A stretch of DNA of 28,805 nucleotides, taken from positions 1 to 28,805 of the forward strand of contig CAKSRS010000035.1 of assembly GCA_934487205.1 (NCBI GenBank), in the 5' to 3' direction. The position numbers and the translations under genes were made by a program. This stretch comes from an uncultured Clostridia bacterium. GTDB taxonomy: Bacteria; Bacillota; Clostridia; UBA1381. Position 1 is the stretch's first letter. Every line of letters begins with the position of its first letter. The notes under the pieces are model-generated. The model saw nothing but the letters and a program-made list of their open reading frames with translations. It ran no database searches and had not been told where the DNA came from. This document shows, one piece after another, positions 1 through 7,549 of the stretch.

Positions 1-10
1 GGGTTTTTTG

Positions 11-29
11 AAAGTTTTTTAAAAACTTT
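11..29. repeat. AT-rich inverted repeat at left edge
   Basis: AAAGTTTTT at 11-19 is the exact inverse complement of AAAAACTTT at 21-29. The arms can pair as a weak hairpin, with T-rich or A-rich flanks on both sides. It lies downstream of the leftward promoter at 62-90, so it would be in the 5' leader of that transcript. It could be an attenuator, part of a terminator for a gene outside the window, or chance in AT-rich DNA. Confidence 0.3.
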
Positions 30-61
30 TTTCGCCCCCGTTCCTCAAGGACAGCTTGTTT

Positions 62-90
62 ATTATATCAAATTCCATCCCTCTTGTCAA
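62..90 (-). promoter_or_regulatory. Sigma-A promoter firing leftward out of the window
   Basis: Read on the minus strand, TTGACA (90-85) and TATAAT (67-62) are both perfect and lie 17 bp apart, so transcription should start near position 55 and leave the window at its left edge. The leader it would make includes a near-palindrome at 11-29. No coding start is visible before the edge, so the gene served is unknown. It lies just downstream of nadE and starts a new transcript rather than serving that operon. Confidence 0.75.
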
Positions 91-177
91 GGGGTTTTGA
101 AAAAAATATTCTAAAATTCGACAATATGTGCAATATTGCCCTTTTTATAGCAATATCACCCACAGGAATTGGTTAAA

Positions 178-2091
178 TTAATTAATTCTATCAATTTCAT
201 CAAGCCACATTTTTGCCGACGCATCGCTCGGCATACGCAAATCCCCTCTGGGTGAAAGCGCGACGCTGCCGACTTTGGGCCCGTCCGGTACACATGAACG
301 CTTAAATTGCTGCGCGAAAAATCTTTTATAAAACACTTTAAGCCACTTCAATATATCATCATTTTTAAAATCATCGCAAAAAGCATATTTTGCAAGATGG
401 TAAATTTTATTTGGTGAAAAACCGAAACGCAGCATATGATACAAAAAGAAATCATGCAAAATATAAGGCCCGACAAACTGTTCGGTTTTTTGCGCAATTT
501 TCCCGTCCTTAGGCGGAAGGAGTTCAGGACTTACCGGGGTTGCCAAAATATCTTTCAATGTATTTGCGATGTCATTGTTATCGGTTTTCTGCGCTTCATA
601 TTCCACCAGATAGCGTATCAGCGTCTTAGGTACGCCGCAATTTGTTCCGTACATCGACATGTGATCGCCGTTATATGTCGCCCAGCCGAGCGCAAGTTCG
701 GACATATCCCCCGTACCAATAACCAATCCGCCGTTTTTGTTTGCAATATCCATCAGAACCTGTGTCCGTTCACGCGCCTGACAATTTTCATAAGTTACGT
801 CCAAAGTGTTTTCATCATGACCGATATCCTTGAAATGCTGCATAACTGCGGCTTTAATATTAACCTCAATAAGTTCCGCACCTATTTGTTTTGCTATATT
901 TACGGCATTATTATATGTTCTTGAAGTTGTACCGAAACATGGCATCGTGACAGCAGTTATATTCTTCCTGTCAATTCCGAGCATATCAAAAGCACGCGCC
1001 GTGACAAGCAATGTCAGCGTTGAATCCAAACCGCCCGAAATTCCGATAACAGCATTTTTTGCACCCGTGTGTTTAAGGCGCTTCGCCAATCCGTTTGACT
1101 GTATTGAGAGAATTTCCTCAGAATATTTAGCTCTTTTTTCCGCATTTTGCGGCACGAACGGCATACGTTCCACCAGCCGTGAAAGTGCGGTTTCCTCAAA
1201 ATCAAAATTAGTTTCTACTATATAATACCCGTTATCGGATATATCATCAAACGTGTTTGTTTTATTTCTGTCAAATGCAAGCCTGTCAACATCAATTTCG
1301 CTGAAAATCATATTATTCGTAAAAAGTTTTCCGCGCGCGAGAATATTCCCGTTTTCGCAAATCATATTATCGCCGCCGAAAACCAAATCCTGTGTGGACT
1401 CGCCGAATCCGGCATCTGCGTAAATATATGCGGCAAAAAGCTTTGCCGACTGCATGGAGACAAGATTCTTCCGATATTCCTCTTTAGCTATAACCTCATT
1501 GCTTGCTGACAGGTTCGCAATTATTGTTGCGCCGGCGAGAGCATGCCTGTTTGACGGCGGATTAACCGTCCATAAATCCTCACATATCTCGACTGCGAGC
1601 GAAAAATTCTCAACATTTCTGTCCTTAATCAGAATATCCGTTCCGAACGGCACAATTTCACTGTTAAATTAAATTTCCCTTACGCCGGGTTGTGCGGGTG
1701 AAAAATTACGAAGTTCATAGAATTCACCATAATTCGGCAAATTTGTTTTCGGAATAACCGCTAAAATATTGCCGCAATACAGCACAACCGCGCAATTGTA
1801 CAGTTTTTGTCCAACTTTTATCGGTGCGCCTACAATGCAAATCATGTCCATATTCTGTGTATGCTCCGCAAGAGTGCATATCGCTTTCTTCGCACCGTCA
1901 ATAAGTGTTTTTTGCGAAAATAAGTCCGCGCATGTGTACCCCGTTATACAAAGTTCCGGAAAGACTGCAACCTTTGCCTTATTCTCATATGCCCTTTTTA
2001 TATATGAAAATATGCTTTCGGTGTTATATTCGCAATCCGCAACGCGTATTTCCGGCGATGCGGCGCAAACTCTGACAAACCCGTATTTCAT
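178..2091 (-). pseudogene. nadE: Glutamine-dependent NAD+ synthetase, interrupted by an in-frame TAA
   Basis: NadE makes NAD+ from deamido-NAD+, ATP and glutamine. The reading frame from ATG 2091 to 178 is one continuous frame of 638 codons including the final stop, the normal length for the fused nitrilase-synthetase type, except that codon 141 (1671-1669) is TAA. The N-terminal part has the nitrilase Glu46 (FPELCITGYT) and Lys115 (IPKTNLPNY). The catalytic Cys170 (VEICEDLW) lies after the stop. The synthetase domain follows, with the P-loop GISGGLDST near residue 350 and GTGDMSELALGW further on. No frameshift is needed to join the halves. The start is the ATG at 2091, which overlaps the rarA stop by one base and is preceded by AGGAG. 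The rest of the protein looks intact, so the stop is recent, a sequence error, or read through. An internal ATG at 1164, with GGTGG upstream, could still yield a stand-alone ammonia-dependent synthetase domain; this is inference. Confidence 0.9.
1669..1671 (-). other. In-frame TAA stop inside nadE
   Basis: Minus-strand codons read Gly-Val-Arg-Glu-Ile, then TAA, then Phe-Asn-Ser-Glu-Ile-Val-Pro-Phe-Gly-Thr-Asp. The following residues are the conserved PFGTD segment of the nitrilase domain, so the stop replaces a sense codon. One base change from AAA, GAA or CAA would explain it. Confidence 0.9.
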
Positions 2092-3368
2092 CAAGAATTC
2101 TCCTTTATTTTATCCCAATATTCTTTTGATTTTCTTTCCAATTTATTATCACCGTATTCATAATAAACGGTGTCTTTTATTTTATTCGGCAGATATTGCT
2201 GTTTCACATAATGATTGGGGTATTCGTGCGGATAGATATAATTCTGCCCTTTCTGCACATCGCCCTCGCCGTCGCAGTGAACATTCTGCAGTTGCCGCGG
2301 TACTGTTCCGGTATCTTTATGCTCAATATCATACATTGCGGCATTAATAGCCATATATGCCGAATTTGATTTTGGTGCCGTCGCCAAAAGAATCGCCGCG
2401 TGCGCCAGCGGCAGCCGTGCCTCCGGCATACCGAGCTGCAGTGCGGAGTCGACGCAGGCTTTTGTCACAACAGCCGCCTGCGGATATGCCAGTCCCACGT
2501 CTTCCGACGCTATGACCAAAAGTCGGCGGCATGCCGATGGCATATCCCCCGCCGCAAGAATTTTTGCAAGGTAATATACTGCCGCGTCCGGGTCGGAGCC
2601 GCGGATTGACTTCTGCAGAGCACTCAAAACATCGTAATGCCCGTCACCGTCTTTATCATAACGCAAAACTTTTTTTTGCGTCGCCTCCTCAGCGGTATGT
2701 TCTGTTATCGAAATTTTTCCGTTTTTATCCACCGGGGTAGCCAAAAAACAAAGTTCCAAGCCGTTTAGCGCTTTTCGTACATCGCCGCCGCTTGTGCGTG
2801 CGAGATGTGTTACGGCATCGTCGGACAAATCAATAGTATAATCCTTGTAATCACTTTCGGCAAGCTTTTGCGCCGCACGCCTTAATGCAACCGCAATATC
2901 ATCTTCGGAAAGCGGCATAAATTCGAAAACCACACTTCGCGACAGCACCGCATTATACACATAAAAATATGGATTTTCCGTCGTACTTGCGATAAGTGTA
3001 ATTTTTCCGTTTTCCATAAATTCAAGCAGCGACTGCTGCTGTTTCTTATTAAAATGTTGAATTTCGTCCAGATACAGCAGTACTCCGTTTACTGTAAGAA
3101 ATGTATCGAGCGAGCCGATTATTTCCTTTATATCGCCGACCGATGCGGTTGTAGCGTTCAATCGGCGCAGTGTTTTTCCCGTTTTTTTCGCAATAATATT
3201 TGCGACTGTGGTTTTGCCGACGCCGCTCGGACCGTAAAAAATCATGTTCGGCACTTCGCCCTGTTCTATGAGGTTGCTTAAAATTTTCCCCTCGCCGATA
3301 ATATGCCGCTGCCCCACAACCTCGTCAAGCGTTTCGGGTCTTATGCGGTCTGCAAGCGGCCGCGTCAT
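2091..3368 (-). CDS. rarA: RarA/MgsA-type replication-associated AAA+ ATPase
   Basis: This cytosolic clamp-loader-like ATPase acts at stalled replication forks; the family is known as MgsA, RarA or WRNIP1. The N-terminus PLADRIRPETLDEVVGQRHI is the family signature. It is followed by Walker A GPSGVGKTT near residue 50, Walker B LLYLDEIQHFN near residue 100, sensor 1 ASTTENP and a C-terminal oligomerisation region. The 425-residue length is normal. The ATG at 3368 overlaps the stop of the upstream acetyltransferase gene as ATGA; a GTG nine bases further up is possible but less likely. Its stop overlaps the nadE start by one base, so the two are translationally coupled in the same operon. Confidence 0.92.
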   Translation of the reverse strand: MTRPLADRIRPETLDEVVGQRHIIGEGKILSNLIEQGEVPNMIFYGPSGVGKTTVANIIAKKTGKTLRRLNATTASVGDIKEIIGSLDTFLTVNGVLLYLDEIQHFNKKQQQSLLEFMENGKITLIASTTENPYFYVYNAVLSRSVVFEFMPLSEDDIAVALRRAAQKLAESDYKDYTIDLSDDAVTHLARTSGGDVRKALNGLELCFLATPVDKNGKISITEHTAEEATQKKVLRYDKDGDGHYDVLSALQKSIRGSDPDAAVYYLAKILAAGDMPSACRRLLVIASEDVGLAYPQAAVVTKACVDSALQLGMPEARLPLAHAAILLATAPKSNSAYMAINAAMYDIEHKDTGTVPRQLQNVHCDGEGDVQKGQNYIYPHEYPNHYVKQQYLPNKIKDTVYYEYGDNKLERKSKEYWDKIKENS

Positions 3369-3820
3369 TTTGCACACCCGCGGCAGTGCTGAACCTTCGT
3401 TAAATCTTTTTTCATCATTATATATTTTCTGCCGTCCTTTTCAAATTCATCGCCGCATGGCTCATAATCCTCAAAAGCAAAGAATCCCGTTATATCAGTC
3501 GGTGATTCGAGGATTATGCTTGTCCCGCCGAGCGCGACCGCCTTATCGGCAAGAGCGCGCATAACCAAATCCCCCACAAACTGCCGTCTGTAGTCTTTTT
3601 TTATCGCAACAAAATCTATTTTAAAACACGAATCCGTAATTTTGTTAAGACGTGCCGCGGCAATCTGCACGGTTTTATCATAACCGATAAAATGATACGC
3701 GGTATCCTCATATTCGTCCGAAATCCCGTTCATGGCAAATTCTTCGCCAAAAACTTTTTTTCGCATGTCCTGCGACAGCTTATAGCCGTTTTCTCCGTAA
3801 ATAAACTTAAATTCAAGCAT
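3365..3820 (-). CDS. GNAT-family N-acetyltransferase
   Basis: A 151-residue protein with the fold order of GNAT acetyltransferases, which move an acetyl group from acetyl-CoA to an amine. The segment FKIDFVAIKKDYRRQFVGDL (residues about 67-86) corresponds to strand 4 and the acetyl-CoA-binding loop, where the usual R/Q-x-x-G-x-G/A is changed to R-R-Q-F-V-G. The GFFAFEDYEPCGDEF stretch matches the end of the domain. It ends in a short Cys-containing tail (HCRGCAK). Its ATG overlaps the end of the upstream TPR gene by 8 bases, and its stop overlaps rarA as ATGA. The substrate cannot be told. Confidence 0.8.
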   Translation of the reverse strand: MLEFKFIYGENGYKLSQDMRKKVFGEEFAMNGISDEYEDTAYHFIGYDKTVQIAAARLNKITDSCFKIDFVAIKKDYRRQFVGDLVMRALADKAVALGGTSIILESPTDITGFFAFEDYEPCGDEFEKDGRKYIMMKKDLTKVQHCRGCAK

Positions 3821-4550
3821 TTTTTATCTCTTCTTTTAAATCTTCTATATCCTTTTGTGAAACTGTTGTCATTGCGGTAAAGTGACAGCCGGCGATTTTA
3901 TCCGCATATTCCGCAGCTGCGGTTTTATCGCCTTTTTTCAGTGCCGCCTGTGCGGAATGATAATACGCCTCCGCAAAATCCGGATAATCGCTGCGAAGTT
4001 TTTCCGTCAGTTTTTCCGCCGCGTCCAAATCGCCGCTGCGGATATACGCAACCGCCAAATTATCGCAGATATCGCGGTCATCGGAGTTGTACTCATACGC
4101 CTGCCTGCAAAGTTCCAATTCGGCGCCGCCGCGGAGCTGACGCAAATAGCCGAGCATGCCGTATGTTACGGTATTCTTGCAGTTTTCAAACAGTTCCTCC
4201 GCGTCCTCAATCGCCTCGTCAAGTCTGCCGAGTTTTTGTTTCACCATGCAGCGGTATGCTTTGGCGTTAAATTTTTCCTGAGGCTTCATTTTTCCGTACA
4301 AAATCAGCGCGGAAAGCAGTTTTTCCGCCTCATCAAATTCACCGCTGCGCATAAGCATAAGCGCATACATCACTTTTGACGATGTGCTTGCCAGCGGCAG
4401 ATTTGTAGAAATTTTATAACAGTTAAGCGCCTTTTTGTTGTCGCCTTCATTATACGCCTTGTTTGCTTTCATCACGAAAATGATCGAAATTGCTTTATTT
4501 ATTCCGTAAATCAGCAAAATTATTCCCACAATTGTAATTATAAATTTCAT
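3813..4550 (-). CDS. Membrane-anchored tetratricopeptide-repeat protein
   Basis: A 245-residue protein. The first 25 residues form one hydrophobic segment (FIITIVGIILLIYGI), followed by helical pairs with TPR spacing: AYNEGDNKKALNCYK, MRSGEFDEAEKLLSAL, KLGRLDEAIEDAEELFENC, AYIRSGDLDAAEKLTEKL and ALKKGDKTAAAEYADKI. TPRs bind partner proteins, so a scaffold or assembly role at the membrane is likely, but the partner is unknown. The start has a GAGGG ribosome binding site and lies 15 bases after the asnS stop. It is the only membrane protein in an otherwise cytosolic operon. Confidence 0.8.
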   Translation of the reverse strand: MKFIITIVGIILLIYGINKAISIIFVMKANKAYNEGDNKKALNCYKISTNLPLASTSSKVMYALMLMRSGEFDEAEKLLSALILYGKMKPQEKFNAKAYRCMVKQKLGRLDEAIEDAEELFENCKNTVTYGMLGYLRQLRGGAELELCRQAYEYNSDDRDICDNLAVAYIRSGDLDAAEKLTEKLRSDYPDFAEAYYHSAQAALKKGDKTAAAEYADKIAGCHFTAMTTVSQKDIEDLKEEIKNA

Positions 4551-4565
4551 AATTATTACCCTCGA

Positions 4566-5951
4566 TTAAAATTCCGCATTACCGACAGTTCTCGGGAACG
4601 GCAATACATCACGGATATTCTGCATGCCCGTCAGATACATAACCGCTCTTTCAAAACCGAGACCGAATCCGGCGTGCTTGTTTGTTCCGTATTTTCTCAA
4701 ATCAAGGTAGAATTTGTAATCGTCCGGATTCAATCCGCATTCCTTCATGCGCGTAAGCAAAACGTCGTAATTTTCTTCACGTTGGCTGCCGCCGATAATC
4801 TCGCCGATACCCGGAACAAGCAAATCGCATGCGGCAACAGTCTTTCCGTCATCGTTAAGTTTCATGTAGAAAGCCTTGATTTCCTTCGGATAATCGGTTA
4901 CAAATACAGGCTTTTTATAAACCTGTTCCGTCAAAAATCTCTCATGCTCGGTCTGTAAATCACAGCCCCATTCAACCTTATAGTCAAACTTATCATTATT
5001 CTTTTTCAGGATTTCGACAGCTTCGGTGTAAGTTACGCGTGCAAACTCATTCGAGACAACATTGTGAAGTCTGTCTAAAAGTCCTTTGTCAATAAATTGA
5101 TTGAAAAATTCCATTTCTTCCGGCGCATTTTCAAGACAGTAATTTATGATATATTTAACCATATCTTCCGCCAAATCCATATCTTCCGCCAAATCGGCAA
5201 ACGCGATTTCCGGCTCAATCATCCAAAATTCCGCAGCATGGCGCGTCGTGTTGGAATTTTCCGCGCGGAATGTCGGGCCGAAGGTGTAAACATTGCGGAA
5301 TGCCATGCAATATGTTTCGACATTAAGCTGTCCGGAAACGGTAAGACTTGCCGCCTTGCCGAAAAAGTCCCCTGTATAGTCAACAGTGCCGTCTTTTTTA
5401 GGAATATTTTCCATGTCCATGGTAGTAACCTGGAACATTTCCCCCGCGCCCTCGCAGTCGCTTGTTGTAATAATCGGCGTATGAACATACACAAATCCGC
5501 GTTCCTGGAAGAATTGATGAATTGCATATGCAATCATTGAACGCACGCGGAATACGGCGCTGAAGGTATTTGTTCTCGGGCGCAGATGGCATTGTGTACG
5601 CAGATATTCGAACGTATGACGTTTGTTTTGTATCGGATAATCAGGGGTAGATTCGCCCTCTATTACCACATTTTCCGCCTTAATTTCAAAAGGCTGTTTT
5701 GCGTCCGGCGTAAGAACGAGAGTTCCCGTAACCGCAACCGCCGCCGCGATGTTAAGTTTTGTCAGCGCGTCGAAATTATCGAGCTTGTCCTCAATAACAA
5801 TCTGAATACTTTTGAAAAAGCTGCCATCGTTCAGTTCGATAAATCCGAAATTCTTCGATGCGCGAAGATTTCTCACCCAACCCGAAACGGTAATCTCTTT
5901 ACCGGCAAACTCGTCGGTGTTTCTGTAAATTTCCTTAACTAATGCTTTCAT
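4566..5951 (-). CDS. asnS: Asparaginyl-tRNA synthetase
   Basis: A class IIb synthetase that charges tRNA-Asn with asparagine. The N-terminal OB fold (ITVSGWVRNLRASKNFGFIE, residues about 20-40) binds the anticodon. Motif 2 is seen as FRAENSNTTRHAAEFWMIEP, whose Asn/His pattern is that of AsnRS rather than AspRS. Motif 3 is GFGLGFERAVMYLTG near the C-terminus, which ends in the typical FPRTVGNAEF. The 461-residue length is normal. AGAGG lies upstream of the ATG. It sits between the DUF896 gene (20 bases) and the TPR gene. No T-box leader is visible; expression seems to come from the promoter before the DUF896 gene. Confidence 0.97.
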   Translation of the reverse strand: MKALVKEIYRNTDEFAGKEITVSGWVRNLRASKNFGFIELNDGSFFKSIQIVIEDKLDNFDALTKLNIAAAVAVTGTLVLTPDAKQPFEIKAENVVIEGESTPDYPIQNKRHTFEYLRTQCHLRPRTNTFSAVFRVRSMIAYAIHQFFQERGFVYVHTPIITTSDCEGAGEMFQVTTMDMENIPKKDGTVDYTGDFFGKAASLTVSGQLNVETYCMAFRNVYTFGPTFRAENSNTTRHAAEFWMIEPEIAFADLAEDMDLAEDMVKYIINYCLENAPEEMEFFNQFIDKGLLDRLHNVVSNEFARVTYTEAVEILKKNNDKFDYKVEWGCDLQTEHERFLTEQVYKKPVFVTDYPKEIKAFYMKLNDDGKTVAACDLLVPGIGEIIGGSQREENYDVLLTRMKECGLNPDDYKFYLDLRKYGTNKHAGFGLGFERAVMYLTGMQNIRDVLPFPRTVGNAEF

Positions 5952-5971
5952 TTTTATAACCTCTTTTAAAA

Positions 5972-6145
5972 TTATTTTTTATCAACAAATTCAATGCTGT
6001 CCAACGTGGCACGGAAATTTTTCCGTACTGCCGCAAGATATTCCTCACGCAGCACCTTTTGTTCAGCAAGTTCTTCCGGCGAAAGCTTTGTCGTTCTTGA
6101 CTTCCGCGAAAGCTCCGTAATGCGTAAAAGCTTGCTTTTTTCCAT
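5972..6145 (-). CDS. DUF896 (UPF0291/YnzC-like) small protein
   Basis: A 57-residue charged helical protein starting MEKSKLLRITELSRKSRTTK and carrying the family signature LSPEELAEQKVLREEYLAAV. Members are short helix-turn-helix-shaped cytosolic proteins of unknown biochemical role; YnzC of Bacillus subtilis lies in an SOS-controlled operon. The start at 6145 was chosen because AAGGAGGA lies at proper spacing before it; a longer frame up to 6196 would run through the promoter. It is the first gene of the operon that goes on to asnS. Confidence 0.88.
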   Translation of the reverse strand: MEKSKLLRITELSRKSRTTKLSPEELAEQKVLREEYLAAVRKNFRATLDSIEFVDKK

Positions 6146-6167
6146 TCCAAACTCCTCCTTATTATAC

Positions 6168-6196
6168 ATTATACACCAAAATAAAAAAAATTTCAA
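6168..6196 (-). promoter_or_regulatory. Sigma-A promoter of the DUF896-asnS-nadE operon
   Basis: On the minus strand TTGAAA (6196-6191) and TATAAT (6173-6168) are 17 bp apart, about 20 bases before the DUF896 start codon. A second TATAAT-like box overlaps at 6166-6161. It is the only good promoter upstream of the six closely spaced minus-strand genes. Confidence 0.75.
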
Positions 6197-6204
6197 TACA
6201 AGCT

Positions 6205-6232
6205 ACCAAATCTCCTAAAAAAACATAGTATA
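6205..6232 (+). promoter_or_regulatory. Possible sigma-K-like promoter of the Cys-rich peptide gene
   Basis: AC at 6205-6206, a 17-bp gap, then CATAGTATA at 6224-6232 match the mother-cell sigma-K pattern (AC, 16-17 bp, CATAnnnTA). The pattern is short and can occur by chance in AT-rich DNA, so support is modest. It lies about 45 bases before the start codon. Confidence 0.35.
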
Positions 6233-6241
6233 TACCATAAG

Positions 6242-6255
6242 CGGTCGAAAGACCG
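6242..6255 (+). promoter_or_regulatory. GAAA-tetraloop hairpin in the 5' leader
   Basis: CGGTC (6242-6246) and GACCG (6251-6255) pair perfectly around a GAAA tetraloop, immediately upstream of the GGAAAGGAGG ribosome binding site. A stable short hairpin here may protect the mRNA or shape ribosome access. Confidence 0.5.
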
Positions 6256-6276
6256 GAAAGGAAAGGAGGCATAATC

Positions 6277-6396
6277 ATGGGTGAATGCGGATGTGGTTGC
6301 AACAACGGCTGCGGCGGCTGCGGCAACTTCGACTTTGATATGATTTTATGGGTTCTTATCATCATCGTAATCGTAACATGTATGTGCAACAACTAA
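6277..6396 (+). CDS. 39-residue Cys/Gly-rich single-pass membrane peptide
   Basis: The ATG at 6277 follows a strong AAAGGAGG site. The peptide opens MGECGCGCNNGCGGCGNFDF, giving five cysteines in CxC and CxxC spacing within the first 15 residues. Next comes a hydrophobic helix (MILWVLIIIVIVTCM) and a Cys-Asn-Asn end. The layout (short Gly-rich head, one membrane helix, almost no tail) resembles the YjcZ-like tiny hydrophobic proteins of spore formers, but the cysteines differ; this resemblance is from memory. A sigma-K-like promoter and a GAAA hairpin precede it and a terminator hairpin follows. It could be a spore-surface or metal-binding peptide; function unknown. Confidence 0.7.
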   Translation: MGECGCGCNNGCGGCGNFDFDMILWVLIIIVIVTCMCNN

Positions 6397-6460
6397 AAAA
6401 TACTTAACCTTCAGGCAATATCACCTGTTTCCTTATCGGAAGATCGGACGTTAAAAGCGA

Positions 6461-6500
6461 ACAGCCGTCGGTGCGAAAGTATCGGCGGCTGTGATCTTTT
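6461..6500 (+). terminator. Rho-independent terminator after the Cys-rich peptide gene
   Basis: ACAGCCGTCG (6461-6470) pairs with CGGCGGCTGT (6483-6492) through ten bases with one G-U pair, around a 12-base loop. GATCTTTT follows. It separates the small gene from the next promoter. Confidence 0.65.
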
Positions 6501-6531
6501 AAAAAATCTTTTAAAAAATACGGCAAATCAC

Positions 6532-6560
6532 TTGACAAATCGATTGACAGCGTATATAAT
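6532..6560 (+). promoter_or_regulatory. Consensus sigma-A promoter of the CDF exporter
   Basis: TTGACA (6532-6537), 17 bp, TATAAT (6555-6560): both boxes are perfect. A second TTGACA at 6544-6549 is too close to be used with this -10. Transcription should start near 6567, leaving a leader of about 100 bases before the exporter start codon. Confidence 0.85.
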
Positions 6561-6574
6561 AGAAGGAATAAAAA

Positions 6575-6650
6575 ATTCAGCCGCGCAAATTGCGGCGAGC
6601 CGAAAAGGCAGCGGAAATACATCTGAGGGACTCCCCCGCAGATTTTTTAT
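6575..6650 (+). ncRNA. Probable NiCo (czcD) metal riboswitch
   Basis: The leader can form three hairpins: GCCGC/GCGGC (6580-6596), GCC-GAAAA-GGC (6599-6609), and ATCTG...CAGAT (6621-6643) with an inner GGG/CCC. The last runs straight into TTTTTT and is thus an intrinsic terminator. The unpaired words GCAGCGGAAA and CTGAGGGACTC between the helices are the kind of conserved junction residues I recall for the NiCo riboswitch, which lies before CDF exporters in Clostridia and prevents termination when Ni2+ or Co2+ is bound. The match is from memory, without a covariance search. The consensus promoter upstream and the metal exporter downstream fit. Confidence 0.6.
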
Positions 6651-6667
6651 ATTCGGGAGGTTTTAAC

Positions 6668-7549
6668 ATGAAAAATATATCTGCAGAGCAGCTTGCAACA
6701 AGAGTTTCGGTTAACACGATAATTGCAAATACGCTTTTAACAATATTCAAACTGGCGGCGGGAATCGCTTCACATTCCGCGGCAATGATTTCCGACGCGG
6801 TACACTCGGCATCTGACGTTTTCAGTACAATTATAGTCATAATCGGTGTACGCCTTGCAAACAAGCGTTCCGACGCCGATCATCAATACGGGCATGAACG
6901 GCTGGAATGTGTGGCGGCGGTAATTCTTTCCGTAATGCTGGCTGCAACGGGTGCGGCAATTGGATTTTCCGGAATTAAAAAAATAGCCGCCGGCGGCTAT
7001 ATCGGGCTTTCCGCCCCAGGCAGACTTGCATTATGGGCGGCAATTATATCTATAATTGTAAAAGAGGTAATGTATTGGTACACACGTGCCGCCGCGAAAA
7101 AGATAAATTCCGGTGCGCTCATGGCGGACGCATGGCATCACCGCTCCGACGCACTTTCATCAATCGGCAGCTTTGTCGGAATTTTGGGTGCGCGGCTCGG
7201 ATTTCCGATACTCGATTGCGTGGCGAGCGTAATCATTTCGGTATTTATCATAAAGGTTGCAATCGATATTTTCCGCGACGCCATGGACAAAATGACCGAT
7301 AAAGCATGCGATAAAAAAACCGAGGATGAAATCCGCCGTACAGTTCTTGCACAGCGGGGCGTGCTGGGTATTGACGACTTAAAAACCCGTCGGTTCGGCG
7401 ACAAGATTTACATCGACATTGAAATACTCGCCGATGGAAATCTACCGCTTATTGAAGCACATGAAATTGCCGAGCGCGTCCACAGCGAAATTGAGGCGCA
7501 CTTTCCGACAGCAAAGCATTGCATGGTGCATGTAAACCCGAAAATATAA
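6668..7549 (+). CDS. Cation diffusion facilitator (CDF) metal exporter
   Basis: A 293-residue inner-membrane antiporter that expels divalent metal ions in exchange for protons. About six membrane helices are followed by a cytosolic ferredoxin-like C-terminal domain (residues about 210-293) ending in a His-containing strand (HCMVHVNPKI). Metal-site residues are seen in helix 2 (ISDAVHSASD) and helix 5 (DAWHHRSDALSS), and HQYGHERLE is the usual cytosolic loop. The start at 6668 follows GGGAGG; an upstream in-frame start at 6590 would lie inside the structured leader. Together with the leader, Ni/Co is the likely cargo, but Zn, Mn or Fe cannot be ruled out. Its stop codon directly abuts that of the convergent HAD gene. 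Confidence 0.9.
   Translation: MKNISAEQLATRVSVNTIIANTLLTIFKLAAGIASHSAAMISDAVHSASDVFSTIIVIIGVRLANKRSDADHQYGHERLECVAAVILSVMLAATGAAIGFSGIKKIAAGGYIGLSAPGRLALWAAIISIIVKEVMYWYTRAAAKKINSGALMADAWHHRSDALSSIGSFVGILGARLGFPILDCVASVIISVFIIKVAIDIFRDAMDKMTDKACDKKTEDEIRRTVLAQRGVLGIDDLKTRRFGDKIYIDIEILADGNLPLIEAHEIAERVHSEIEAHFPTAKHCMVHVNPKI

Noticed and set aside
130..156. Hairpin downstream of nadE (ATATTGC/GCAATAT)
   Set aside because: Only seven AT-rich pairs with a ten-base loop and no T-run after it on the minus strand, so it is not a convincing terminator.
436..924. Long open frames opposite nadE, asnS, the SNF2 gene, cls and others
   Set aside because: They are antisense shadows of well-identified genes, lack ribosome binding sites, and have Arg/His/Ser/Pro-rich compositions typical of non-coding frames.
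1669..2091. NadE halves as two separate genes or a frameshift
   Set aside because: Both halves are in one frame with only a TAA between, and the second half lacks a proper start just after the stop, so one interrupted gene is the simpler reading.
5952..6280. T-box or other tRNA-sensing leader for asnS
   Set aside because: Only a 20-base gap separates asnS from the DUF896 gene, and the leader before that gene is too short and shows no T-box sequence.
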